From positions 1-39,722 of the IMG/VR virus record IMGVR_UViG_3300031951_000447: 39,722 bases of DNA; one strand, written 5' to 3'. The DNA is from a virus. The stretch's first letter is position 1, and each line of letters opens with the position of its first letter. Positions 14,489 to 21,692 of the stretch are shown here, in pieces. The notes under the pieces are model-generated. The model made no database searches. It saw nothing but the letters and a program-made list of their open reading frames with translations, and had not been told where the DNA came from. A program made the translations under genes and the position numbers.

Positions 14489-15206
14489 CACAGTAGACAC
14501 CAACGCCATGACCACATGGCAGAAAGCCGAGTTCGCCATTGAGCACTCCAACAGAGTGCTTCTCTATGGTCTCCCCGGCACAGGCAAGACATACTTCGGC
14601 TTGACGCATGGTACGCAAGGCAAGAAGTCGTACCGTCTGGCTTGTACCGAGGACATGAGTTCAGCAGATCTTGAGGGCTTCTGGCGCCGTGAGGCATCAG
14701 GTTCACTCAAGTGGCACGAAGGCGTAGGTATCCGAGCATGGCGCGAAGGCGCACGGCTCGTGGTGGACGAGGTCAATCGCATCAACGGTGACGTTGAGTC
14801 AAAGTTGATGATGCTCTTGGACACTGAGGCAAGCGCATCGTGGGAGAACCCAGATACTGGCGAGATCGTCAAGCCCCACAAGGACTTCTCGGTCGTTGCC
14901 ACTATGAACGGTATGCCCGAGGATCTTGCGCCTGCGGTGCTTGACCGCTTGACGGTGCGTTGTGCGGTCAATACGCCCAACCCCAAGGCGATTGAGACTC
15001 TGCCCGAGTATCTGCGACAGTTGGCAATCGCCTTCACCGCAGAGGACGCACAGTACCGCTACTCCTTGCGCTCGTTCGTGGAGTTCCAGTCCATGTACGA
15101 GAAGTCCAAGAACCTCAAGGCTTGCGCTCAGGTTCTGTTCCCCGAGGTTCATGAGTCCATGATTGACTCATTGAGCATCGTGGCAAGTGAAGCAGGTCTC
15201 CTGTGA
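14481..15206 (+). CDS. MoxR/CbbQ/NorQ-type AAA+ ATPase (241 aa)
   Basis: A single AAA+ domain with Walker A GLPGTGKT (residues 30-37), Walker B RLVVDEVNR (about 94-102), sensor-1 VVATMNG (about 136-142) and arginine-finger region LDRLTVR. The size (241 aa) and DEVNR sequence fit the MoxR class (MoxR, NorQ, CbbQ, CobS), which act as hexameric chaperones that remodel or load metal into partner proteins, always with a VWA-domain adaptor. Here the adaptor gene follows at once with a GTGA overlap. An upstream AAAGGAGG precedes ATG 14481. In phages, CobS-like proteins occur in cyanophages, and an ATV-type archaeal virus uses a MoxR/VWA pair in tail extension. Confidence 0.85.
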   Translation: MSSTVDTNAMTTWQKAEFAIEHSNRVLLYGLPGTGKTYFGLTHGTQGKKSYRLACTEDMSSADLEGFWRREASGSLKWHEGVGIRAWREGARLVVDEVNRINGDVESKLMMLLDTEASASWENPDTGEIVKPHKDFSVVATMNGMPEDLAPAVLDRLTVRCAVNTPNPKAIETLPEYLRQLAIAFTAEDAQYRYSLRSFVEFQSMYEKSKNLKACAQVLFPEVHESMIDSLSIVASEAGLL

Positions 15207-16657
15207 CCACGACCCAACGCTTTGCGCCAGAGGCTCTCTCTGTACGCAAGGGTGCCAAGCACAACAACTTTGAGTCAAGCGGCAGTCTGCCCACAAGTCT
15301 TGACGGAGTGAGCGTTGTGCTTTCACCCACTGCGGCAGAGCACCAGTACTCTGCGCCTGTGGAGGAGGGTGATGCCATGCGGCGACTTCGTCGCTACGGC
15401 TTGATGCTCTCTCGCTACGGCTTGATGAACAAGCGCAAGATTGCTCACTCAGCCAATGCCTCAATCGAGTTGGTCAATGCCGCAGAGCGCATCGTCGCTT
15501 CGCGGTTGTACGAGACCATCTTCGGCGAGGATCCCACCATTGGCACAGTGAACCTTGTCCCACTTGCTCAGATCCTTGACCGAGATGAGCCAAGTCCAAG
15601 TGCCATGGCAGCAGCAATGGCGTATGTAGGTACACAAGCAGCATCAGACCTTGTCGCTCTCATCAAGAACGAGAAGGTGCGAGAGGTGCTTGAGTCCAAC
15701 TACAGGGACTTACAGTGGGCTTGCGAGCACTACTCACGTGTTGTACAGGCGCACATCAACAAAGATGGCGCATCTGCCACACGCACGTCCAACAAGGCAT
15801 ACCGCAACTTGGTCGCCAATCTCAAGCGCGAGATCACTTGGGGACAGAACGTCCTTGAGTCCACTCGCATGGAGATGGAAGCCAAGAAGGCAAAGGAGAA
15901 GTCAGAAGCGCACAAGCAAGCGTCTGGCAAGGACTCTTACTCAAGGCGCAAGGAAGATGAGATTTATGGCAGAAGGTTCCAGAATGGTAAGAGAACCTTG
16001 CGCCAGATAGTCCCTTCCATTGACGGGTGGGCTCCTGCCATTCTTGAGAAGTTGCCGCTTGTGTCCCCTCACACTGGGCGCAAGGGTCGCAAGATTGTGC
16101 CTGAGGCATACGGCAAGGACATCAAGTTCATCTCCCGTGAGGACACAGACCCAGAGCAGAAGATCTTTGGTCGCTATGTCCGTGCGACAGGTGGCGTAGT
16201 CATTGTCGATTGCTCAGGCTCAATGTCGCTTGACGAGAACGACCTGCGCACGATCATGGACGCTTCCGCTGGCACCACAGTCATCTGCTACTCAGATGGC
16301 GGTAGGTACAGAGGCACAGATGAGCCGAACATCTGGCTCGTGGCTTCTCGCGGCAGACGAGCAAGCGCATTGCCAGAGTTCCCCGGTGGCAATGGTGTAG
16401 ATGGTCCTGCCCTTGAGGTAGGTGTCTCAATGCGCAGGCACAATGAGCCAGTCATCTGGATCTCAGACACAAGGGTTACTGGCGCACGCGACATCGCGTC
16501 AGATGCCCTTCGTGACTGGTGCTTGATGTTTGCTGGCAGGCACAACATCTACATCGTCAGGCGACCAGAGGAAGCGGCAACGCTCCTTCGCCAGTTCCAG
16601 ATGGGCGCAAAGCCCAAGCGCAAGAAGTACAAGCACAGTGGAGGAGATGAAGTATGA
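15203..16657 (+). CDS. VWA-domain protein, MoxR partner (CobT/CbbO/NorD-like, 484 aa)
   Basis: GTG 15203 overlaps the ATPase stop. The N-terminal 200 residues are helical and unrecognised. Residues about 225-260 are a charged coiled coil (ESTRMEMEAKKAKEKSEAHK). The C-terminal third is a von Willebrand factor A domain with a complete-looking MIDAS motif DCSGSMS (D336-x-S-x-S), a downstream GGNGVDGPAL loop and a WISDTRVTG strand with the third metal ligand. The C-terminus is strongly basic (KPKRKKYKHSGG). In MoxR systems the VWA protein binds the client through the MIDAS metal while the ATPase remodels it. The client here is unknown, with virion proteins or host machinery as candidates. Confidence 0.85.
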   Translation: MTTTQRFAPEALSVRKGAKHNNFESSGSLPTSLDGVSVVLSPTAAEHQYSAPVEEGDAMRRLRRYGLMLSRYGLMNKRKIAHSANASIELVNAAERIVASRLYETIFGEDPTIGTVNLVPLAQILDRDEPSPSAMAAAMAYVGTQAASDLVALIKNEKVREVLESNYRDLQWACEHYSRVVQAHINKDGASATRTSNKAYRNLVANLKREITWGQNVLESTRMEMEAKKAKEKSEAHKQASGKDSYSRRKEDEIYGRRFQNGKRTLRQIVPSIDGWAPAILEKLPLVSPHTGRKGRKIVPEAYGKDIKFISREDTDPEQKIFGRYVRATGGVVIVDCSGSMSLDENDLRTIMDASAGTTVICYSDGGRYRGTDEPNIWLVASRGRRASALPEFPGGNGVDGPALEVGVSMRRHNEPVIWISDTRVTGARDIASDALRDWCLMFAGRHNIYIVRRPEEAATLLRQFQMGAKPKRKKYKHSGGDEV

Positions 16658-17346
16658 CCGATAGCAACGAGGAACTCATGTCTCAGGTCAAGGCGATCCT
16701 TGACGAGGCGAATGCCGACCTCAGCAAGAAGCAGATGGAGGAAGCAGTCAGGCTAGTTGAGACTGTGTCCACCAGCATTGGCAAGGAGTTTGAGATAGAA
16801 GGGGACAAGGTGCTTCTGTTCATGATGTACCAGACTCCTGTGTCAGAGGTGGACAAGGACAATGTCCTCAATGCCCACCTCATCGCAGGCTTGTCTGACA
16901 CAGAGGCAGAGGCACGAGGTTTCTCTGGGGGGAGTATCCAGATGCCCTTCACCTTTGACTCCATGTCAGATGCGGTAGAGAACATGAACAGCAGAATGGC
17001 TGCCGTCATGGCAGACATGGCGGCTGAAGGCAAAGGCTGGGCGACCATCACAGCGCACAAGCACCAAGCGACCACGATCTACATGTGTGTCGCAGGCGGC
17101 TCGCTCACTGTGACCAAGGTGCTACCCACAGGCGACAAGTTGTCAGAGTCCCGGGCAACTGGCGGCACTATGTCCACGCCACCTGCTGTGGAGTCTCTAC
17201 CCTCTGAGGCTTCACCATTGGCAGATGCTCAATGGCAGTTCACCGCCATGCCGCAGGTACTCAGGCAGCAGTACCCCAAGGCATACAAGGCGATGGTCAC
17301 AGAGATCATGAGCAAACTGGAAGGAATGACTGGAGATGATGAATGA
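16654..17346 (+). CDS. Unknown protein following the VWA gene (230 aa)
   Basis: ATG 16654 overlaps the VWA stop (ATGA). The N-terminus (NEELMSQVKAILDEANADLS) is a helix like that of the protein before the ATPase, and the C-terminus (MPQVLRQQYPKAYKAMVTEI) matches its MAPKAMRQMRP helix in spacing. Between them lie beta strands (VLLFMMYQTPVSE and TTIYMCVAGGSLTVTKVL) and a Ser/Thr/Pro linker (about residues 170-190). No known family is seen. The strict overlaps across 13754-17346 suggest that the four proteins form one functional unit. Confidence 0.55.
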   Translation: MTDSNEELMSQVKAILDEANADLSKKQMEEAVRLVETVSTSIGKEFEIEGDKVLLFMMYQTPVSEVDKDNVLNAHLIAGLSDTEAEARGFSGGSIQMPFTFDSMSDAVENMNSRMAAVMADMAAEGKGWATITAHKHQATTIYMCVAGGSLTVTKVLPTGDKLSESRATGGTMSTPPAVESLPSEASPLADAQWQFTAMPQVLRQQYPKAYKAMVTEIMSKLEGMTGDDE

Positions 17347-17488
17347 GCCAAGTGTCTTGCTTTATGGCACTCTTATTGTGCTCACGTCACAGGCTAAGGA
17401 GTATCAAGGCGTTGGACTGTACGCCAGACTCTTTGTCGCTTGTGCCGTGATCGTTGGGCTTTGGTACGCCCATCACTCAAGCAAGTAG
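17336..17488 (+). CDS. Small membrane protein at the end of the MoxR/VWA operon (50 aa)
   Basis: ATG 17336 (or 17339) overlaps the end of the upstream gene. The product starts MMNEPSVLLYGTLIVL and contains two hydrophobic stretches: residues 6-18, and 29-45 with LYARLFVACAVIVGLWYA. It ends HHSSK. The coupling suggests that the preceding module may be tied to the membrane. Function unknown. Confidence 0.5.
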   Translation: MMNEPSVLLYGTLIVLTSQAKEYQGVGLYARLFVACAVIVGLWYAHHSSK

Positions 17489-17559
17489 AGACGTGGGGGC
17501 TACGGGTAGGCAGCAGAATGACGCTGAACCTCCTTACAACCTGCTCGTAGCCCTCACTC

Positions 17560-17644
17560 TTGACAGATACCGCTACCGATGTTGGGGCGCAATACGCACA
17601 AGCACACGCAGTTGGGGACGACGGCTTGACGAGGCTGGCATACT
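17560..17644 (+). promoter_or_regulatory. Repeated regulatory-like element, copy B
   Basis: TTGACA (17560-17565) runs into CGCTACCG (17571-17578), then GCAATAC (17589-17595), and further on TTGAC (17626-17630) with GGCATACT (17637-17644). The CGCTACCG-to-GCAATAC distance (18 nt) equals that in copy C. It stands in the 209-nt gap before the paralogous ORF at 17698. It is probably a promoter/operator; the TTGACA could be a -35 of its own. Confidence 0.5.
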
Positions 17645-17697
17645 GGGTGCGTCGCCGATCAACCAACGGCGACAAGGAGCGAGGAGGCTCCTACGTC

Positions 17698-17976
17698 ATG
17701 GACAATGAGAACCTGAATGGACTGCGACAAGCAGTCGCTATGTTCCCCAAGGGCAAGTGGTATTCCACGAACCCCAAGGACAAGGAGACACCTTGGTATG
17801 TGTCCGTCGCAGATGGACAAGTCACGGGTGAAGTCACCGTTGGTGCCTACGTCTGGGTGACCAAGTCACGGAGCGCATTCCAAGTCGTGGAAGTGTTGCG
17901 ACATGAGGGCAGTCATACCGACAAGGAGGGACTGAAGCGCAGTCTGTTCTCAGTCAGGATCCTGTCGGAGATCTGA
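17698..17976 (+). CDS. Small unknown protein, paralogue 1 (92 aa)
   Basis: ATG 17698 follows a GAGGAGG site inside a conserved leader (CTACGTCATGGA in both copies). The product contains MFPKGKWYSTNPKDKETPWY and a C-terminal half (WVTKSRSAFQVVEVL, then HTDKEGLKRSLFSVRILSEI) that is nearly identical to the ORF at 18149. It is predicted to be a compact beta-rich domain of unknown role. It is monocistronic, with its own upstream element and a terminator directly behind, which suggests strong independent expression. Confidence 0.7.
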   Translation: MDNENLNGLRQAVAMFPKGKWYSTNPKDKETPWYVSVADGQVTGEVTVGAYVWVTKSRSAFQVVEVLRHEGSHTDKEGLKRSLFSVRILSEI

Positions 17977-17987
17977 CCGAGACAAGG

Positions 17988-18016
17988 GGAGGGGGGCGCA
18001 AGCCCCCCTCCTTATT
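17988..18016 (+). terminator. Intrinsic terminator after paralogue 1
   Basis: A perfect 9-bp stem, GGAGGGGGG (17988-17996) with CCCCCCTCC (18003-18011), loop CGCAAG, followed by TTATT. It lies 11 nt after the stop codon at 17976. Confidence 0.85.
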
Positions 18017-18017
18017 G

Positions 18018-18093
18018 CGCTACCGATGTCGGCGCGCAATACGTACAGGCACCTGCGCATCAAGCGACCCCGACTTGACGGGGGTGCGATACT
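18018..18093 (+). promoter_or_regulatory. Repeated regulatory-like element, copy C
   Basis: CGCTACCG (18018-18025), GCAATAC (18036-18042), then TTGACG (18075-18080) and GATACT (18088-18093), in the same order and nearly the same spacing as copy B. It lies between the terminator of paralogue 1 and the start of paralogue 2, so gene, leader and element appear to have been duplicated as one unit. Confidence 0.5.
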
Positions 18094-18148
18094 GGAGGCG
18101 TCGCAAGGGACGGTCCCGAGCGACAGGGGCGAAGGAGGCCCCTACGTC

Positions 18149-18430
18149 ATGGATAACACGCAACGCATGGAGGCCCTGCGAAACGCAGTGGCACTCTTCC
18201 CGAGAGGCAAGTGGCACAGTGCCAATCCGAAGGACAAGGACACACCGTGGTTCGTGTCCGTCGCTGATGGGCAGGCAACAGGAACCGTCGAAGTGGGTTC
18301 GATGGTCTGGGTCACGAAGAGCCGATCGGCTTTCCAGGTAGTCGAAGTGCTGAAGGCGGAAGGTCAGCACACGGACAAGGAAGGACTCAAGCGGTCCCTC
18401 TTCTCGGTTCGGATCCTCTCAGAGATCTAG
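18149..18430 (+). CDS. Small unknown protein, paralogue 2 (93 aa)
   Basis: A tandem paralogue of the ORF at 17698. LFPRGKWHSANPKDKDTPWF and VSVADGQATGTVEVG align without gaps, and the last 20 residues (HTDKEGLKRSLFSVRILSEI) are the same in both. Third-codon positions differ often, so the protein has been kept under selection since duplication. ATG 18149 has GAAGGAGG upstream. A strong terminator follows. No known family; two retained copies with separate promoters and terminators suggest a dose-dependent or divergent role. Confidence 0.7.
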   Translation: MDNTQRMEALRNAVALFPRGKWHSANPKDKDTPWFVSVADGQATGTVEVGSMVWVTKSRSAFQVVEVLKAEGQHTDKEGLKRSLFSVRILSEI

Positions 18431-18450
18431 TACCGGCACTGGATGGGGAG

Positions 18451-18489
18451 AGCCCCCGCCGCCTTCGGGCGGTGGGGGTTCTTTTTTTT
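18451..18489 (+). terminator. Strong intrinsic terminator closing the early/accessory region
   Basis: An 11-bp stem, CCCCCGCCGCC (18453-18463) with GGCGGTGGGGG (18468-18478), a UUCG tetraloop, and a run of eight T (18482-18489). It lies 20 nt after the last accessory gene and separates it from the packaging and structural genes. Confidence 0.93.
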
Positions 18490-18875
18490 GTCTTCGAGCT
18501 CGAAGGGAACCGGGGGTCTGCCGCTACCGTGGGGGTGGTGGGGGGCAATATACCCGTCCTCTCCATAGAGCCATATCAGCCCTAGAAGCCTCAGCTTCAA
18601 TATTCGAACTAGGGCTACTCGCCCGTCAGTAGAACTTCTCTAGCCCCCCCAAGTTCTGTTTAACGTCTGAACCCGTCTGTCTAGATACCGAAAGAAGACG
18701 AACACCAACGGTCCCCTTTTCAGGCCACTCATCCCGTGCGATCTAGCGATACTGCCCTGGCGGTTGTTTAACGCGAGGAGGAATCTAATCGTTTAGGGTC
18801 CGGTATTCGATTCGCTTGTGAGCCGATACGGTAGCACGCCGGTCAAGTGCCAACAACCTGTGCTATCTTTTTTTT
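18490..18875 (+). other. 386-nt non-coding region before the packaging genes; candidate cos/pac or origin
   Basis: No convincing ORF or tRNA is seen. It contains a 14-bp palindrome CTTCGAGCTCGAAG (18492-18505), a fourth CGCTACCG box (18522-18529) with GCAATAT (18545-18551), an inverted repeat AGCCCTAG/CTAGGGCT (18578-18585 and 18609-18616) with an inner GAAGC/GCTTC stem, and a 9-bp direct repeat TGTTTAACG (18657-18665 and 18765-18773). An AGGAGG at about 18776 is not followed by a start codon. Its place just upstream of terminase is where packaging sites are often found; function is inferred from location. Confidence 0.5.
18861..18869 (+). promoter_or_regulatory. Extended -10 promoter, probably giving a leaderless mRNA
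   Basis: TGC-TATCTT (18861-18869) is an extended -10. The expected transcription start, about seven bases after it, coincides with GTG 18876, and no ribosome site is present between them. The matching elements at 21674, 33086 and 34677 support it. Confidence 0.55.
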
Positions 18876-19712
18876 GTGGCACGCGCAAAGAACCCGATCA
18901 AAGATATTGGTGAGACGGTCGGCGGCTGGCTGAACAGCGCGGCTAAGTCGACGGACGTGTTCCTCAAAGGCAATCAGAATCCTTTTATTCCCACTCCGGC
19001 TCGTAAGGGCATCGGGGCCAGTCAGACCGTTGGCGATGCGCTTTCGGGCGGGTTGGTATCCGCAGCCCAGAAGGGTGGGGACGCTTTTGGCAAGCAGCTG
19101 GCCATCAATGCCGTTACCGGTGCCACCATCTCTGGTGCTGGGGCTGGGGTTATGAAGGCCCTGCGTAGCCCGGCTGTCCGTAGTTCTGTCAAGGGTGCTA
19201 TTGGCTCAGCCAGCGAATACCTCCCGACAACGCGCAAGAACATGCTGAATGCGGTTGATGCGGAGCGCAAGATCGCCAAACTGGCATTCCAGAAGGAAGC
19301 CGATATTATGACCCGGCGCTGGACGACCGAGATGTCTGGCATGAAGCGGATGCTGGAGGGTTCCCAGCAAGCCCTTGCCAAGAGCGAATTGCGCAAGCGC
19401 ACTTACCGGTCCGGGATGATGGATCTGTACGAGGAGACCCCTGCCTACACGGAGATGATCGACCAGAACGACATTTCACAGATGACCCGTGGTGCGATCA
19501 ACAAAGAGATCATCAGGAACGCCCAGCTTCAGGATCTATCGGACGACATCCTCGGAACTGGCCGTCCAGCCGAGAAGATGGCTGAAAAGTACCTCAGGGC
19601 CAAGGGTGAAATTGTCAAGGAATCCCTCAAGTACCTGACCCCTGAGCAGAAGAAGAAAGCATTGGAAAGCCAGCTCGGCAAGTCGATTCTTCGCCGCCAA
19701 GGCCCCAAATAG
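18876..19712 (+). CDS. Unknown protein upstream of terminase, possible virion or packaging protein (278 aa)
   Basis: The GTG at 18876 lies directly after the -10-like TATCTTTTTTTT, so translation is probably leaderless. The first half is Gly/Ala-rich (GDALSGGLVSAAQKGGDAFG, then TGATISGAGAGVMKAL, a possible membrane-active stretch). The second half is a long charged helix region (residues 120-275) with KNMLNAVDAERKIAKLAFQK and YLTPEQKKKALESQL. I recognise no family, and it does not look like a classic small terminase. Position before the large terminase and portal suggests a structural or packaging role; ejection proteins also have this Gly/Ala plus coiled-coil make-up. Confidence 0.6.
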   Translation: MARAKNPIKDIGETVGGWLNSAAKSTDVFLKGNQNPFIPTPARKGIGASQTVGDALSGGLVSAAQKGGDAFGKQLAINAVTGATISGAGAGVMKALRSPAVRSSVKGAIGSASEYLPTTRKNMLNAVDAERKIAKLAFQKEADIMTRRWTTEMSGMKRMLEGSQQALAKSELRKRTYRSGMMDLYEETPAYTEMIDQNDISQMTRGAINKEIIRNAQLQDLSDDILGTGRPAEKMAEKYLRAKGEIVKESLKYLTPEQKKKALESQLGKSILRRQGPK

Positions 19713-19718
19713 GACAAA

Positions 19719-21671
19719 ATGCCCAAGGGGAAACGAGTTGTATCGGCGGAAGATCGCGCCATCTTTTTCCAGGCTATGCAGTCTGGGACGAATATCAAGG
19801 AAGCTGCCCGGCTGGCCGGGATCTCCTACACCACTGCCCGCAACTGGGTAGACAGGGCTGAAAAGACCAAGCTCGAATTAGATCAGGCTTCCATCAAGGA
19901 AGGCCGAAACGCCAAGGGTGGCAACGTCATCGAACGGGATCTGGCCGCCATGAAGGACGTGCCGCCGGTAATCCCAAGCGGACGCCTGAAGGATCGTGCC
20001 AAGCGGGGGCTGGAGGACTTCGACTACTTCCGGCGCGTGTATCTGGGTCGCGTGCCCAGCAACTGGCAGGTCGATGCCGCGTACAAGATTGTCGAGCGCC
20101 TTGAGAACAAGGACAAAAAGTTCATGGTTCTCAACTGCCCGCCTGGTGCTGGCAAGTCCACGCTGTTCCACGACGTGGCAGTTTGGGCGATTGTGCGCAA
20201 CCGCGCAGTGCGCGTGATGATCGGATCAATCTCCCAGACTTTGGCAAAGATGTACTCCCGTCGTATCCGCGAGACTTTGGAGCGCACCAGCCCATTGCGT
20301 CCCGACCCGGAAATGGTCAAACGCGGCCTGGCGCTGGATGCCGAGTCGTGTTTATCCCTGGATTACGGTAGGTTCAAGCCAACATCTTCCGGCGCTTTGT
20401 GGCGTGCAGAAGAGTTCATCGTGGAACAGTACGCAGGAGGCGGACTTGACAACAAGGAACCCACGGTCTCGGCGTACGGAATCGAGTCGGAATTCATCGG
20501 ACACCGCGCCGATCTCTGTCTCTTCGACGACGTCGCGTCCCCAGAAAACGCCAAAGAATCTGTGGCGCGAGACAAACTCATTGAGAGATGGGACTCCATG
20601 GCAGAAGCTCGCGTGGACCCAGGTGGGCTACTTGCGGTCATCGGTCAGAGACTTGGACCCCTGGACCTCTATGCACACTGCCTTGCGAAAGTAACCTACG
20701 AGGACGAAGAAGAGTACGACGGCGGCGACGTTTCAGATATTTCAGATGTCAAGGAACCGGTAAAAAGCCACAAGTACGAGCACTTGGTATACAAGGCTTA
20801 CTACGACGACCTTGATACCGGGCCAGAGTCTCGCAGAACCGACGCCGCCCCATGGCCGGACGGCCCACTTCTTGAGCCATACCGCCTGTCGTGGCGTGAC
20901 CTTTCGTATATCAGGCACTCCAGCCCCCAGAAGTTCGCCACTGTTTACCAGCAGGAAGACATGGCTGAGGGCAACTATCTCATCGAAAGAGTCTGGGCAA
21001 CCGGGGGAATCGGGCCAGATGGGGTGATGTATCCGGGCTGCATCGATAGGGACCGACGGCCCGGCTACATCCCCTATGGCCTGGAGCCGCCAATCATTTC
21101 GATTGCCACAGTCGACCCGTCACCCACCCAGTTCTGGGCCATCCAATGGTGGCTTTACCAGCCAGAAACAAATCTCAGGTACCTGATTGACCTTGAGCGC
21201 GTCAAGTTGACAGCCGAAGACCTACTTGGTTACTACACCGAATCTCGCACATACGGCGGAATAATGGATGCTTGGCAAGAGCGGTCGTTCGAGTACGGGT
21301 ACCCAATCTCGCACTGGGTCGTCGAGATCAACGCCGCCCAGCGCTTCCTCCTTGCACACGACTTCGTGCGCAAGTGGCAAGCCCTTCACGGTGTGATGAT
21401 CATTCCCCATACGACCTCCAGGAACAAACTAGACGAGAACCTCGGCGTGGAAGCTTTGCTTCCACCATTGTGGCGTGCCGGTCAAGTCCGTATCCCGATG
21501 CTTACGGACAACTGGCGCTCGCTGGCGTTCATCGACGAAATGACTTCGTGGACACGTGATAAGAAGAACGGGACAGACTTGGTGATGGCGCACTGGTTTG
21601 CCGAGTTGCACATGCCAAGTCTCGGGCCGGTAAAGGCCCCACCCAAACTTTGGCGTCCATCCTGGATATAG
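19719..21671 (+). CDS. terL: Terminase large subunit with N-terminal HTH (650 aa)
   Basis: This is the packaging motor. Residues 20-50 form a helix-turn-helix (TNIKEAARLAGISYTTARNW) usually found in small terminases, so DNA recognition may be fused here. The ATPase has Walker A NCPPGAGKST (about 138-147) and Walker B LCLFDDV (about 265-271). The RNase-H-like nuclease begins around IATVDPSPTQF (D about 465), followed by the expected second-acid region and ending with MAHWFAELH. Length 650 aa is long for the family because of the N-terminal extension. It begins 7 nt after the upstream stop. No separate small-terminase gene was recognised. Confidence 0.9.
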   Translation: MPKGKRVVSAEDRAIFFQAMQSGTNIKEAARLAGISYTTARNWVDRAEKTKLELDQASIKEGRNAKGGNVIERDLAAMKDVPPVIPSGRLKDRAKRGLEDFDYFRRVYLGRVPSNWQVDAAYKIVERLENKDKKFMVLNCPPGAGKSTLFHDVAVWAIVRNRAVRVMIGSISQTLAKMYSRRIRETLERTSPLRPDPEMVKRGLALDAESCLSLDYGRFKPTSSGALWRAEEFIVEQYAGGGLDNKEPTVSAYGIESEFIGHRADLCLFDDVASPENAKESVARDKLIERWDSMAEARVDPGGLLAVIGQRLGPLDLYAHCLAKVTYEDEEEYDGGDVSDISDVKEPVKSHKYEHLVYKAYYDDLDTGPESRRTDAAPWPDGPLLEPYRLSWRDLSYIRHSSPQKFATVYQQEDMAEGNYLIERVWATGGIGPDGVMYPGCIDRDRRPGYIPYGLEPPIISIATVDPSPTQFWAIQWWLYQPETNLRYLIDLERVKLTAEDLLGYYTESRTYGGIMDAWQERSFEYGYPISHWVVEINAAQRFLLAHDFVRKWQALHGVMIIPHTTSRNKLDENLGVEALLPPLWRAGQVRIPMLTDNWRSLAFIDEMTSWTRDKKNGTDLVMAHWFAELHMPSLGPVKAPPKLWRPSWI

Positions 21672-21673
21672 TG

Positions 21674-21682
21674 TGTTATCTT
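21674..21682 (+). promoter_or_regulatory. Extended -10 promoter before the 449-aa gene
   Basis: TGT-TATCTT (21674-21682) straddles the end of the terminase gap. The predicted start of transcription is at about 21689, leaving only 3-4 nt before ATG 21693 and no ribosome site, like the element at 18861. Confidence 0.5.
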
Positions 21683-21692
21683 TTAACTAGCC

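Noticed and set aside
18578-18616. tRNA-like feature (TTCGAAC beside an inverted repeat)
   Set aside because: The arms enclose only 23 nt and no D-arm or anticodon arm can be drawn; treated as a plain stem-loop.
18490-18875. attP site for integration
   Set aside because: No integrase, excisionase or repressor was recognised anywhere in the window.
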